DNA of 64,000 nucleotides from Mycobacterium sp. WUMAC-067 (GTDB taxonomy: Bacteria; Actinomycetota; Actinomycetes; Mycobacteriales; Mycobacteriaceae), in the NCBI RefSeq assembly GCF_020217485.1, contig NZ_JAEKMI010000001.1, positions 124,001 to 188,000 of the forward strand, read 5' to 3'. The position numbers and the translations under genes were made by a program. Within the stretch, counting starts at the first letter, position 1. Every line of letters begins with the position of its first letter. The notes under the pieces were generated by a model. It made no database searches. It saw only the letters and a program-made list of their open reading frames with translations, and was not told where the DNA came from. Of this stretch, positions 35,163 to 44,350 are shown in pieces.

Positions 35163-36264
35163 CTTTTCGGTTGCGCCAACGGATTCCCGCTTCCAGGAAT
35201 CCGTCGATGTCTCCATCCAGGACGGCCGCAGGGTTGCCGACCTCGTATTCGGTCCGCAGATCCTTGACCATCTGATAGGGGTGCAGCACGTAGGAGCGCA
35301 TCTGGTTGCCCCACGAACTGCCACCTTCGCCTTTTAACGCGTCCAGTTCGGCGCGTTCTTCAGATCTCTTGCGCTCCAACAATTTTGCCTGAAGCACTCG
35401 CATCGCCGAGATCTTGTTCTGCAACTGCGATTTTTCGTTCTGGCAAGTTACGACGATACCCGTTGGGATGTGGGTTAAACGTACCGCGGAGTCGGTGGTG
35501 TTCACCGATTGGCCGCCGGGGCCACTCGAGCGGTAAACGTCAACGCGCACATCGCCTTCCGGAATGTCGATGTGATCGGTGGTCTCCACCACCGGCAGCA
35601 CCTCGACTTCGGCGAACGAGGTCTGACGCCGGCTCTGGTTGTCAAATGGGCTGATTCGCACCAGCCGATGCGTACCCTGCTCCACCGACAGCGTGCCGTA
35701 GGCGAACGGCGCATGCACGGCGAACGTCGCGCTCTTGATGCCGGCCTCTTCGGCGTAGGAGGTGTCGAACAGCTCGACGGGATACTTGTGCTGCTCAGCC
35801 CACCGGATGTACATCCGCATCAGCATCTCGGCCCAGTCGGCGGCGTCCACCCCACCGGCCCCGGAGCGGATCGTGACCAGCGCCTCACGCTCGTCGTACT
35901 CGCCCGAGAGCAGGGTGCGCACCTCGGTGGCCTCGATCTCGGCCTGCAACGCCTTCAGCTCGGCGTCGGCCTCGACGAGCGCGTCAGCGGCGCCTTCGCC
36001 CTCCTCGGCGGCCAGCTCGTAGAGCACCGGCAGATCGTCCAGCCGCCCCCGCAGCTCTTCGATCCGGCGTAGTTCGCCCTGCGCGTGAGACAACTCGCTG
36101 GTCACCCGCTGGGCGCGGGCTTGGTCGTCCCACAACTGAGGATCGGACGCCTCGTGTTCGAGCTTCTCGATGCGGGCGCGCAGACCGTCCACATCGAGCA
36201 CCCGCTCCACCGTGGTCAGGGTGGAGTCGAGGGCGGCGATGTCGGCTTGACGGTCGGGTTCCAC
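35152..36264 (-). CDS. prfB: Peptide chain release factor 2
   Basis: 370 residues. The GGQ peptidyl-hydrolysis motif ([20 protein letters not shown]) and the SPF stop-codon reading tripeptide (RISPFDNQS) identify RF2, which ends translation at UGA and UAA. No in-frame UGA near the start is present, so the programmed frameshift of E. coli prfB is absent, as usual in mycobacteria. The GTG at 36264 ([14 protein letters not shown]) matches the M. tuberculosis start. Confidence 0.96.
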   Translation of the reverse strand: MEPDRQADIAALDSTLTTVERVLDVDGLRARIEKLEHEASDPQLWDDQARAQRVTSELSHAQGELRRIEELRGRLDDLPVLYELAAEEGEGAADALVEADAELKALQAEIEATEVRTLLSGEYDEREALVTIRSGAGGVDAADWAEMLMRMYIRWAEQHKYPVELFDTSYAEEAGIKSATFAVHAPFAYGTLSVEQGTHRLVRISPFDNQSRRQTSFAEVEVLPVVETTDHIDIPEGDVRVDVYRSSGPGGQSVNTTDSAVRLTHIPTGIVVTCQNEKSQLQNKISAMRVLQAKLLERKRSEERAELDALKGEGGSSWGNQMRSYVLHPYQMVKDLRTEYEVGNPAAVLDGDIDGFLEAGIRWRNRKDDE

Positions 36265-36425
36265 AGCCGACAACGTTACCGGGGGCCTCCAACCTGCTCG
36301 GCCACCGGCGAGTGCTGAGGTCACGACCAGCGGTCATGCGTTTAGAGTCGAGTCACGATCATGTGCCCTGCTCGCGCGCGACAGCCCCTCTGCGCGCTGA
36401 ACCGGGCCCGAATAGAAGGTCGAGA

Positions 36426-37793
36426 ATGCGCCCATACCACGTTGCAATCGTCGGCTCCGGACCGTCGGGGTTTTTCGCCGCGTCATCCTTGCTGAAGGCG
36501 GCCGACGGATCCGAGGACATCGATGTCGCCGTCGACATGCTCGAGATGCTTCCCACCCCGTGGGGGCTGGTGCGCTCCGGCGTCGCCCCCGACCACCCGA
36601 AGATCAAGTCGATCAGTAAGCAATTCGAGAAGACGGCCCAAGACCCGCGCTTCCGTTTCTTCGGCAACATCGCAGTCGGCGAGCACGTGCAAGCCAGTGA
36701 GCTGGCCGAGCGCTACGACGCCGTCGTCTATGCCGTCGGGGCGCAGTCCGACCGCGCGCTGAACATCCCAGGCGAGGAGTTGCCGGGCAGTATTGCCGCC
36801 GTCGATTTCGTGGGCTGGTACAACGCGCACCCGAACTTCGAGGAGGCCACGCCCGACCTGTCGGGCGCGCGGGCCGTGGTCGTCGGCAACGGCAACGTCG
36901 CCCTCGACGTCGCGCGCATCCTGGTCACCGATCCCGACGTGCTGGGCCAGACCGACATCGCCGACCACGCGCTGGAGTCGTTGCGGCCGTGCGGAGTCGA
37001 CGAAGTGGTGGTCATCGGTCGGCGTGGGCCGCTGCAGACCGCCTTCACCACGCTCGAACTTCGCGAGCTGGGCGAGCTGGAGAACGTCGACGTGATCGTC
37101 GATCCGGCCCAGCTCGAAGGCGTGAGCGACGAGGATGCCGCCGCGGCCGGCAAGACGGCCAAGCAGAACATCAATGTGCTGCGTGATTACGCGAAGCGCC
37201 CCCCGCGCCCGGGGCATCGCCGGATCGTGCTGCGCTTCATGACCTCGCCGATCGAGATCAAGGGCGAGGGCCGGGTGGAACGGATCGTGCTCGGCCGCAA
37301 CGAGCTGACCACCGACGCCGACGGGCGGGTTTCCGCCAGCGACACCGGCGAGCGCGAGGAGCTGCCGGTCCAGCTGGTGGTGCGCTCGGTCGGTTACCGC
37401 GGCGTGCCCACCCCTGGGCTGCCGTTCGACGAGAAGACCGCGACGATCCCCAATAGTGGTGGCCGGGTCGACGGGAGCCGCAACGAATACGTGGTCGGGT
37501 GGATCAAGCGCGGGCCGACCGGCGTCATCGGCACCAACAAGAAGGACTCCCAGGACACCGTGGACACGCTGCTCGCCGACCTGGCCCGCGGCGACGACAG
37601 TGGTCTGGCGGATTTCCCGGACAACCACGCGGACCGGCTGGCGGACTGGCTGGCATCGCGCCAACCCAAACTGGTCACCTCGGCGCACTGGGAGCTCATC
37701 GACGCTCATGAGCGGGCGGCCGGGGAGCCGCACGGGCGCCCCCGCATCAAGCTGCCGAGTTTGGCCAAGTTGCTTCGGGTCAGCCACGGTTAG
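36426..37793 (+). CDS. fprA: NADPH-ferredoxin reductase FprA
   Basis: 455 residues, adrenodoxin-reductase type. FAD-binding GSGPSGFFAA at about 10-19, RSGVAPDHPKIK, NADP-binding VVGNGNVALDVARIL, and the C-terminal GWIKRGPTGVIGTNKKDS. It passes electrons from NADPH to ferredoxins for cytochromes P450 or other iron-sulfur enzymes. Order prfB-fprA (divergent) is as in M. tuberculosis. ATG at 36426 (MRPYHVAIVG) chosen; the open frame extends upstream without homology. Confidence 0.95.
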   Translation: MRPYHVAIVGSGPSGFFAASSLLKAADGSEDIDVAVDMLEMLPTPWGLVRSGVAPDHPKIKSISKQFEKTAQDPRFRFFGNIAVGEHVQASELAERYDAVVYAVGAQSDRALNIPGEELPGSIAAVDFVGWYNAHPNFEEATPDLSGARAVVVGNGNVALDVARILVTDPDVLGQTDIADHALESLRPCGVDEVVVIGRRGPLQTAFTTLELRELGELENVDVIVDPAQLEGVSDEDAAAAGKTAKQNINVLRDYAKRPPRPGHRRIVLRFMTSPIEIKGEGRVERIVLGRNELTTDADGRVSASDTGEREELPVQLVVRSVGYRGVPTPGLPFDEKTATIPNSGGRVDGSRNEYVVGWIKRGPTGVIGTNKKDSQDTVDTLLADLARGDDSGLADFPDNHADRLADWLASRQPKLVTSAHWELIDAHERAAGEPHGRPRIKLPSLAKLLRVSHG

Positions 37794-37840
37794 ATCGCCG
37801 GCCCTACTCAACGCCGGCAATTCTCCGTAGCGTTGGGGTC

Positions 37841-38257
37841 GTGCGTAGCGACGAACCGGTGAGCGTGCTTACTGAAGACGAGAACTGGAAATTGTTGGGG
37901 AGCGTGACGCTGGGCCGGCTTGTCACCAACTTCGCCGGTGAGCCCGAGATCTTTCCGGTCAACTTCGTGGCGCAAGACCGGACCGTGCTGTTCCGGACCG
38001 CCGAGGGCACCAAGTTGTTCTCGGCCGTGGCGAACCACGCGGTGGTTTTCGAGGTGGACGACCACAACCTCGTCGAGGGCTGGAGTGTCATCGTCCGCGG
38101 TCGCGCTCGGCTGCTGAAAACCGACGCGGACATTCACAAGGCCGACCGCGCGCAGTTACTGCCCTGGACAGCCATACCCAAGCCGCACTATGTGCGGATC
38201 ACCCCGACCGAAGTCACCGGCCGTCATTTCCGGTTCGGTCCGGAGCCCGAATCATAG
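37841..38257 (+). CDS. Pyridoxamine 5'-phosphate oxidase-fold protein, Rv3129-like
   Basis: 138 residues. Split-barrel flavin-binding fold: WKLLGSVTLGRLVTNFAG, PVNFVAQDRTVLFRTAEGTK, VVFEVDDHNLVEGWSVIVRG. Relatives bind FMN or F420; M. tuberculosis Rv3129, a DosR-regulon gene, is of this type. The stop abuts the stop of a decayed universal-stress gene that is also linked to the DosR region. GTG at 37841 is used; GTG at 37859 is possible. Confidence 0.8.
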   Translation: MRSDEPVSVLTEDENWKLLGSVTLGRLVTNFAGEPEIFPVNFVAQDRTVLFRTAEGTKLFSAVANHAVVFEVDDHNLVEGWSVIVRGRARLLKTDADIHKADRAQLLPWTAIPKPHYVRITPTEVTGRHFRFGPEPES

Positions 38258-38674
38258 GTTGCCGCAGCGGATCGCGAGCACGCAGTGCCCCGCGTCGGCT
38301 GAGATCGACACCGCTCGCAGTGCGGCTCCGCGCAGCCCCGCTTCCTCGAACGCACGCCACAACACCGTGCCGTTGTCCACTTCGACGACAACGCTGCTGA
38401 CCTGCGCTGTGCAGACCGTGACCGCCGACCTCGATCAGCTTGAAACCTGTTTTGCCCCAAGGGATGTCCGTTTTCTACCTTGACCGGTTCGCCGGCGGGC
38501 ATCGACGGCCCGATGCGCGTCGGCCAACGCGGCGTGCGGATCGATGACGCAGACCAGTCGCAGCGGGATGTCGCGGCTGACCGCCTCTCGATCGCCCACA
38601 CCGCCGCATGAGGTGTCCGCCCGGGATCCGTCGACTCCTACGACAATTGCCGGAGCTGGATATATGTTGCTCAT
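38252..38674 (-). pseudogene. Universal stress protein remnant, Rv3134c-like
   Basis: The ATG at 38674 opens SNIYPAPAIVVGVDGSRAD, an N-terminus like M. tuberculosis Rv3134c. One reading-frame shift then gives AAVWAIE, a second restores EAVSRDIPLRLVCVIDP, another shift is needed for GEPVKVENGHPLG, and an in-frame TGA stands at 38435-38437. Past it QVSSVVVEVDNGTVLWRAFE and LRGAALRAVSIS, then HCVLAIRCGNL, match the middle and last residues of Rv3134c. Thus the gene is a shortened relic (about 140 codons against some 268) with several lesions. In M. tuberculosis Rv3134c heads the devR-devS operon, absent here. Confidence 0.85.
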
Positions 38675-38762
38675 CGCGACTTCCTCCGTTGAGCCATCGG
38701 GCATTCGCTACACCATTCGCCCTTAGGCTATTGCCCGTAAACCGCTCTCCCCCAGAAGAATT

Positions 38763-38842
38763 GGGTCCAGAAATAGGCGCCATGGGACCCTATTGGCCGC
38801 GAAACTCCGGGAATTGACTGTTGCCATCGCGACGCCGGCAAC
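38763..38842. promoter_or_regulatory. Inverted repeats upstream of norB
   Basis: Two clear inverted repeats precede norB: GGGTCC (38763-38768) with GGACCC (38785-38790), overlapped by AATAGG/CCTATT (38772-38777, 38789-38794); and GTTGCC (38820-38825) with GGCAAC (38837-38842). They lie 90-170 bp before the ATG at 38931. They could serve a nitrosative- or oxygen-responsive regulator; neither fits the DosR consensus well. Confidence 0.4.
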
Positions 38843-38930
38843 CGAATACTGGGTGCGGACGAAAACCGGGTTTGTTTGACATGGGAGACAGCGGGCACCA
38901 CAGCCATCACCGAGACGGGAAACCTCGCGC

Positions 38931-41252
38931 ATGACCGCTCAACCGACATCCGCCCAACAGCCATCGTCTCAACCCCTGGTCGGTAAAGGCTGGGTCCAGG
39001 GCGTCGCCCTCGTCATGATCTTCGGCTTCTTGGTGATGGGCATTCTGGCCTACCGCACCTATTCGGCGTCGATGCCGATGCCGGACAAAGTCGTCAGCGA
39101 ATCCGGTCAGTTGCTGTTCACCGGCGAGGACATCACCCGTGGCCAGGAGCTCTACCAGGCGCGCGGGCTGATGGAATACGGCTCGGTGCTGGGCCACGGC
39201 GCCTACCTGGGGCCTGACTACACCGCCGAATATCTGCGCGCGGCGACGCAGGACGTCACCGATCAACTGCGAGCGCAGGGTGTCACCGATCCGCATGATC
39301 GGGTGGTCACCGAGTTCCGCACCAACCGCTACAACCCGGCCACCAAGACGTTGGTGTTCACCGATCGCCAGGCCGCGGCCTTCGACCACATTCAGAGCCG
39401 GTATGCCGCGTACTTCGGGGAGAACTCGACGAAATACGGCCTGCTGCCCCACATGATCACCGACAAGGCGCAAATCCGTGACCTGACGGGGTTCTTCGCC
39501 TGGACGGCGTGGGCCGCGGCGGCCGAGCGCCCGGGGCATAAGTACTCCTACACCAACAACTGGCCCGCCGAGCCACGAGTCGACAACGGCCCCACCGCCT
39601 CGGTGATCGTCTGGTCGGCGCTGTCGCTGATCGCCTTGCTGGGTGGCATCGGCGTGATGTTCGCCGTGTACGGCCGGTGGAGCCAGAAGGTGGGTTGGCA
39701 CAGCACCGAGTCGTCCACCCTGTCCTTCCGTCAGCCCGGCGAAGTGGGCCTGACGCCGGCGCAGCGCGCCTGCATCTGGTTCTTCGCCGTCGTCTCAGTG
39801 CTGTTCCTGGCGCAAACGCTGCTGGGCGCGGCCGCCGAGCACTACCGGGCCGACTTGTCCACGTTCTTCGGCTTGGACCTGGCCCGGATATTGCCCTACA
39901 ACCTGGCCCGCACTTGGCATCTGCAGCTGGCGCTGTTCTGGACCGCGGCGGCGTTTCTCGCCGGCGGCATCTTCCTGGTGCCGTTCATCGCGCGCCGGGA
40001 GCCCAAACGACAGGCCCTGCTGGCCTACGTGTTGCTCGGTGCGGTGGCGCTGGTGGTGTTCGGCTCGCTGATCACCGAGGCGCTGTCCATCTACGGCGTG
40101 ATCCCCCCCGGCGGGCTCTTCTCCCAGCAGTGGGAATACCTCGACCTGCCGCGTCTGTGGCAGATCCTGCTGATTATCGGGATGTTCGTGTGGATCGCGA
40201 TCATCTGGCGCGGCATGCGCGCGCGGCTCAAGGGCGAATCGAAGATGAACATGCCCTGGCTGTTCTTCTTCTCCGGGCTGGCGATCCCCGTGTTTTACAC
40301 CGTGGGCCTGCTGGCCGGCAGCGGCACTCACTACACCGTCGCCGACTTCTGGCGGTTCTGGGTGGTGCACCTGTGGGTCGAGGACTTCCTCGAGCTGTTC
40401 ACCACCGTGATGGTGGCCTACATGTTCGTGCTGCTGGGCGTGGTGCGCGAACGCATCGCGCTCGGGGTGATCTTCTTGGACGTCATCCTGTACTCCGCGG
40501 GCGGCGTCATCGGCACCATGCACCACCTGTACTTCTCGGGCACGCCGGTGGAGCACATGGCGCTGGGCGCGTTCTTCTCGGCGGCCGAGGTGATTCCGTT
40601 GACCTTCCTGACCGTCGAGGCGTGGGCGTTCCTGCAGCTGGGGGCGCGTCAGCAGTCCGGCGACGCCAACCCCTTCCCGCATCGCTGGGCGGTCATGTTC
40701 CTTGTCGCGGTGGGCTTCTGGAACTTCCTGGGGGCGGGCATCTTCGGATTCCTGATCAACCTACCGGTGGTGTCGTACTACCAGATCGGCACCGCGCTGA
40801 CGGCCAACCACGGACACGCGGCGATGATGGGTGTTTACGGCATGCTTGCCGTCGGCCTGGCCATGTTCGCGTTCCGGTATGTGATCCCGGCCGACAAATG
40901 GCCCGAGAAGCTGGCCCGAATTTCGTTCTGGGGATTGAATATCGGCTTGGCATGGATGGTGTTCGCCACCCTACTGCCGCTGGGTGTGCTGCAGCTTTTC
41001 CACTCGGTCAACGACGGTTACTTCGAAGCGCGATCGCTGGGCTACATCACCAAACCCGGCAATGCGGTGCTCGAATGGCTGCGGATGCCGGGCGACATCA
41101 TCCTGATCGTCGGCGGTGTGCTGCCCTTCGTCTGGATCGCCTGGACCGCGCTGCGCAACTTCCGCTCGGGTACCACGCTGGAGGAAATGCCCGAACACCC
41201 GCTCTACACCGAGGCCGCGGCCGACGAGGCCCAAGTCCCGGTGAAGGACTGA
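38931..41252 (+). CDS. norB: Quinol-dependent nitric oxide reductase (qNOR)
   Basis: 773 residues. Long single-subunit form: N-terminal helix (24-42) and a cytochrome-c-like outside domain without haem-c motif (about 60-200), then about twelve helices with the haem-copper histidines in ARTWHLQLALFW, WVVHLWVEDFLE, GTMHHLYFSGTP and TANHGHAAMMGVYG. It reduces two NO to N2O using quinol, a defence against host nitric oxide. Many mycobacteria, M. tuberculosis included as I recall, lack it. It leads a three-gene operon with a four-cysteine membrane protein (3-nt gap) and a slipin. Confidence 0.93.
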   Translation: MTAQPTSAQQPSSQPLVGKGWVQGVALVMIFGFLVMGILAYRTYSASMPMPDKVVSESGQLLFTGEDITRGQELYQARGLMEYGSVLGHGAYLGPDYTAEYLRAATQDVTDQLRAQGVTDPHDRVVTEFRTNRYNPATKTLVFTDRQAAAFDHIQSRYAAYFGENSTKYGLLPHMITDKAQIRDLTGFFAWTAWAAAAERPGHKYSYTNNWPAEPRVDNGPTASVIVWSALSLIALLGGIGVMFAVYGRWSQKVGWHSTESSTLSFRQPGEVGLTPAQRACIWFFAVVSVLFLAQTLLGAAAEHYRADLSTFFGLDLARILPYNLARTWHLQLALFWTAAAFLAGGIFLVPFIARREPKRQALLAYVLLGAVALVVFGSLITEALSIYGVIPPGGLFSQQWEYLDLPRLWQILLIIGMFVWIAIIWRGMRARLKGESKMNMPWLFFFSGLAIPVFYTVGLLAGSGTHYTVADFWRFWVVHLWVEDFLELFTTVMVAYMFVLLGVVRERIALGVIFLDVILYSAGGVIGTMHHLYFSGTPVEHMALGAFFSAAEVIPLTFLTVEAWAFLQLGARQQSGDANPFPHRWAVMFLVAVGFWNFLGAGIFGFLINLPVVSYYQIGTALTANHGHAAMMGVYGMLAVGLAMFAFRYVIPADKWPEKLARISFWGLNIGLAWMVFATLLPLGVLQLFHSVNDGYFEARSLGYITKPGNAVLEWLRMPGDIILIVGGVLPFVWIAWTALRNFRSGTTLEEMPEHPLYTEAAADEAQVPVKD

Positions 41253-41255
41253 CCG

Positions 41256-41882
41256 ATGACTGCTCCGGCGACCTCGGTATGGCTGATCGCCGGGTATTCC
41301 CTGGCCCTGTTGGCCGTCGGCTGGAGTTTCGACGTCATGGCACGACGGGCATCAGCGCACGCGGCGCGCTGGCGCACAGGGCAGTTCACCTACCGGCCCG
41401 ACCATGACGCATGGATCTGCCCGCAGGACCATTGGCTGTGGCCGACGTCGTTCGATCCGAAGCATCGGGTCATGCGATATCGCGCATCACCGGTGGTCTG
41501 TAACAGCTGCCCCGTCAAATCCGGCTGCACCACGTCCGAGCACGGTCGCGAGATAAGCCGCGAGGTCGACCCGTGGCCGCATTCGGACGCCGGCCGGTTT
41601 CACCGCGGAATCGCCTGCTGCGTGGCCGCATTGGGGATCGTCTTACCGCTGGCCACATTGATCGCCAACCACTCGGCCGCGGACGCGCTGGTCCTGACGG
41701 CGACCGTGCTGCTCGTCGCGCTGCTCGGAGCACCGCTCGTCCGCCACCTGTGGAGCACTCCCTCCAACGCCCCCGAACACCTTCCGCACCGCACCGCGAT
41801 CGAGGACCAGGTGGCCGCGGCGATCGACCGCTATTCCACGCACTGGGGCGGCTGGAAAAGCAAGGAGGACAATACGACATGA
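41256..41882 (+). CDS. Membrane protein with a four-cysteine domain
   Basis: 208 residues. One N-terminal helix (7-25), a cytosolic or outside loop with C55, C82, C85 and C91 (DAWICPQDHWLWP and VVCNSCPVKSGCTTSEHGRE), then two helices (118-138, 143-165). The cysteine segment resembles the zinc-ribbon-like C4 domain of IS1182/DDE transposases, here in a membrane setting. It could bind zinc, iron-sulfur or a metal sensitive to NO. Starts 3 nt after norB and overlaps the slipin ATG by 4 bp. Function unknown. Confidence 0.7.
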   Translation: MTAPATSVWLIAGYSLALLAVGWSFDVMARRASAHAARWRTGQFTYRPDHDAWICPQDHWLWPTSFDPKHRVMRYRASPVVCNSCPVKSGCTTSEHGREISREVDPWPHSDAGRFHRGIACCVAALGIVLPLATLIANHSAADALVLTATVLLVALLGAPLVRHLWSTPSNAPEHLPHRTAIEDQVAAAIDRYSTHWGGWKSKEDNTT

Positions 41883-42676
41883 CCACGCTGGTGATCGGCC
41901 TCATCGCCGCCGGGATCGTTGTGCTGGTGGTACTCGCGACCTGGTCGCTGGCGGTGCTACGTGAATACGAACGCGGTGTGGTGTTCCGGATGGGGCATGT
42001 ACGTCCGCTGTACGCCCCGGGTCTGCGGCTCCTTATCCCGCTTCTGGACAAGATGATTCGCGTCGACCAACGCCTGGTCACGCTGACCATTCCGCCGCAG
42101 GAGGTGATCACCCGCGACAACGTGCCGGCCCGTGTCAACGCCGTCGTGATGTTCCAGGTGACCGATCCGCTGAAAGCGATTCTGGCGGTGGAGAATTACG
42201 CGGTCGCCACCTCGCAGATCGCGCAGACCACCCTGCGTTCGCTGCTGGGCCGGGCGGACCTGGACACGTTGCTCGCGCATCGCGAGGACCTCAACAGCGA
42301 TCTGCGCACGATCATCGAGAAGCAGACCGAACCGTGGGGTGTTCAGGTCCGTGTCGTGGAGATCAAGGACGTCGAGATCCCCGAGTCGATGCAGCGGGCG
42401 ATGGCCCGCGAGGCCGAGGCCGAACGCGAACGCCGCGCCAAGGTCATCAACGCGCGCGGCGAGCTGCAGGCCTCGGAGGAGCTGCGCGAGGCCGCCGAGA
42501 CCCTCTCGAAGAGCCCGGCCTCGCTGCAGTTGCGGTGCCTGCAGACGCTGCTGGAGCTGGGGGCGGATCAGAACTCGACCGTCGTCTTCCCCTTGCCGGT
42601 CGACATCATCACGCCGTTCCTGCGGAATCCGGAGATGCTGCGGGGCGTGGTCGACAATTTCAACCGCCGCGGATGA
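41879..42676 (+). CDS. Slipin/stomatin-like SPFH-domain membrane protein
   Basis: 265 residues. One N-terminal hydrophobic hairpin (2-24) and an SPFH domain (about 25-190): REYERGVVFRMGHVRPLYAP, VITRDNVPARVNAVVMFQVT, then a coiled coil ESMQRAMAREAEAERERRAK. SPFH proteins form oligomers at membranes and organise protein complexes or protease access. A strong AAGGAGG site precedes the ATG at 41879. Last gene of the norB operon; a role in housing NorB or the four-cysteine protein is inference. Confidence 0.88.
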   Translation: MTTLVIGLIAAGIVVLVVLATWSLAVLREYERGVVFRMGHVRPLYAPGLRLLIPLLDKMIRVDQRLVTLTIPPQEVITRDNVPARVNAVVMFQVTDPLKAILAVENYAVATSQIAQTTLRSLLGRADLDTLLAHREDLNSDLRTIIEKQTEPWGVQVRVVEIKDVEIPESMQRAMAREAEAERERRAKVINARGELQASEELREAAETLSKSPASLQLRCLQTLLELGADQNSTVVFPLPVDIITPFLRNPEMLRGVVDNFNRRG

Positions 42677-43126
42677 CGACCGGTCCGACGCCGGAGTTAG
42701 CCCAAATATCAAGCGCGTCAATTACTTTCACTATTCAGCACGCGTAGATCAAGCGCTGAGTTTGGTTAACGGAGAGTGAACGCCAGGCAAACGCAATCTT
42801 AATTCTGCCTGGTCGGAGCCGGGAAATGAGCAAAAGCCCGCACGCGTCGGCGGCACCTGCGACCTTTGAAGAGCCCGAAAACCCGAAGGTCACTCGCGAT
42901 GCCCTGTGCGAACGGTCCGCCCACTCGATAAGTACCGCGCTGCCCGCTAGGCACGCGCGGAGCGATCGTGTGCGGCCGTCCCATCCTCCGGCGCGAGCGT
43001 GAGCTTTGCCGGCTTGCAGAGCCGGTTTGGCAGCGGCCCACCACCCACTTTGATCAACGCCGGTGCGGCGACGCCGGCGCCAGCGGCGTTTGTCCGCAAA
43101 CCGCACTTTGAGGGGATGTCTCCACC
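42677..43126. other. 450-bp gap before the PPE genes
   Basis: I see no gene here. It holds a perfect 7-bp inverted repeat CCAGGCA/TGCCTGG (42783-42812, 16-bp spacer) and a small hairpin CCGGCT/AGCCGG (43009-43025). The GAGGGG before the PPE ATG is its ribosome-binding site. The gap probably contains the PPE promoter and a long leader. Confidence 0.6.
42783..42812. promoter_or_regulatory. Inverted repeat in the slipin-PPE gap
   Basis: CCAGGCA (42783-42789) and TGCCTGG (42806-42812), perfect arms around a 16-bp spacer. Could be an operator for the PPE promoter or the base of a hairpin ending the norB transcript; no T-run follows. Confidence 0.35.
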
Positions 43127-44302
43127 ATGGATTGGGCTTTTCTTCCACCAGAAATCAACTCCGCCCGGATGTATACGGGGCCCGGAATGGGCTCGCTGTT
43201 GGCCGCGGCGGGAAGCTGGGACGCGCTGTCGGCCGAGCTGAGTTCGGCCGCCGAAGGCTACGAATCGGCACTCTCGGGCCTGGACCTGCAATGGCGCGGT
43301 CCCGCAGCGCAGGCGATGGCGTTCGCGGCCGCCCGCTACGCGGAATGGCTACAAGCGACCGCCGAGCAGACCCGGCAGACGGCCATGCAGGCGCGGACGG
43401 CCGCGGCCGCCTATGAGCAGGCCTACGCGATGACGGTGCCCCCACCGGTGGTCACCGCCAACCGCGCGCTGCTGGCGTCGCTGGTGGCGACGAACATCGT
43501 CGGCCAGAACACCGCGGCCATCGCGGACACCGAGGCGCAGTACGCCGACTATTGGGCCCAGGACGCCGCCGCCATGTCCGGCTACTCCGTGTCCTCGGCG
43601 GCCGCGACCCGGTTGCCGCAGTTTGCGCCCGCGAACAACTCCACCAACGAGTCCGGGGTGGGCGCCCAGAAGGCCGCCGTGACCGCGGCCAACACCAACG
43701 CTGCCGCCAACAAGGCCGTCACGCAGAGTTTTTCACCGTTGTCCACGCAGCAAACGGGCAACACCTACAACTACTACGGCGACATCTATGACTTGTCCGA
43801 TACGACAGCGGCGGCCGGCGGCAGACCGTTCTTTGCGGCCCTCGACGCCATTCAGGGCACCGGCGTCGGCTTCAGCGCTCCCTACAACATGGAGCAGTTC
43901 GTATCCGGCATCATCGGGGCCGAGAACAATTTGGGCATTCTCGCCAAACCCTTGGCCGCTGCCCCTGCCCTCGCGGCCCCCGCGCTCAGCAGCACCACAA
44001 CGAGTCTCGGCGGGGGTCTCGGCGGAGGGCTGGGCAACGTCACAGCGACCCTCTCGCACGCCGGATCGATCGGGCCGATGTCCGTGCCCGCAAGCTGGGC
44101 CGCGCCCACGAGCACCCATATCTCGCCGTTGGAACCGGCCGGTTTCACCACGCTGCCGGGAACCGAGGAGCCGGTAGCGTCCGGTTATCCCGGCTACCCC
44201 GGCATGCCAGGTGGCGGCGCCTCGCGATCCGTCGGAGCGGGTGTCCCGCCCCGCTACGGCGTGCGGCTCACGGTGATGCCACGCCCGCCGGCTGCCGGGT
44301 GA
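43127..44302 (+). CDS. PPE family protein, PPE51-like
   Basis: 391 residues. The N-terminal PPE domain (about 1-175) begins MDWAFLPPEINSARM, has the WRGPAAQAM turn (WxG) and AYEQAYAMTVPPP, and contacts a PE or EspG partner for export by a type VII system. The variable C-terminal part holds the SHAGSIGPMSVPASW region of the SVP subgroup and ends GVRLTVMPRPPAAG. M. tuberculosis PPE51, at the same locus, is associated with uptake of small solutes through the outer membrane. The ATG at 43127 has GAGGGG upstream. It is a full-length paralogue of the next gene. Confidence 0.9.
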   Translation: MDWAFLPPEINSARMYTGPGMGSLLAAAGSWDALSAELSSAAEGYESALSGLDLQWRGPAAQAMAFAAARYAEWLQATAEQTRQTAMQARTAAAAYEQAYAMTVPPPVVTANRALLASLVATNIVGQNTAAIADTEAQYADYWAQDAAAMSGYSVSSAAATRLPQFAPANNSTNESGVGAQKAAVTAANTNAAANKAVTQSFSPLSTQQTGNTYNYYGDIYDLSDTTAAAGGRPFFAALDAIQGTGVGFSAPYNMEQFVSGIIGAENNLGILAKPLAAAPALAAPALSSTTTSLGGGLGGGLGNVTATLSHAGSIGPMSVPASWAAPTSTHISPLEPAGFTTLPGTEEPVASGYPGYPGMPGGGASRSVGAGVPPRYGVRLTVMPRPPAAG

Positions 44303-44350
44303 CGTGCCGCGAGCAGAGTCGCTGCACGCAGCTGATAGCGCTGTAAGACA

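Noticed and set aside
38781..38800. Possible DosR box GGGACCCTATTGGCC upstream of norB
   Set aside because: Only the left half-site fits the DosR consensus; the right half has several mismatches, so I do not call it.
39677..41407. 576-codon plus-strand open frame inside norB
   Set aside because: Alternative frame of norB with no motif; norB has all haem-copper histidines in its own frame.
42735..43148. Possible minus-strand gene of 137 codons in the gap before PPE
   Set aside because: Arg/Trp-rich sequence without a motif or ribosome-binding site, and it overlaps the PPE start.
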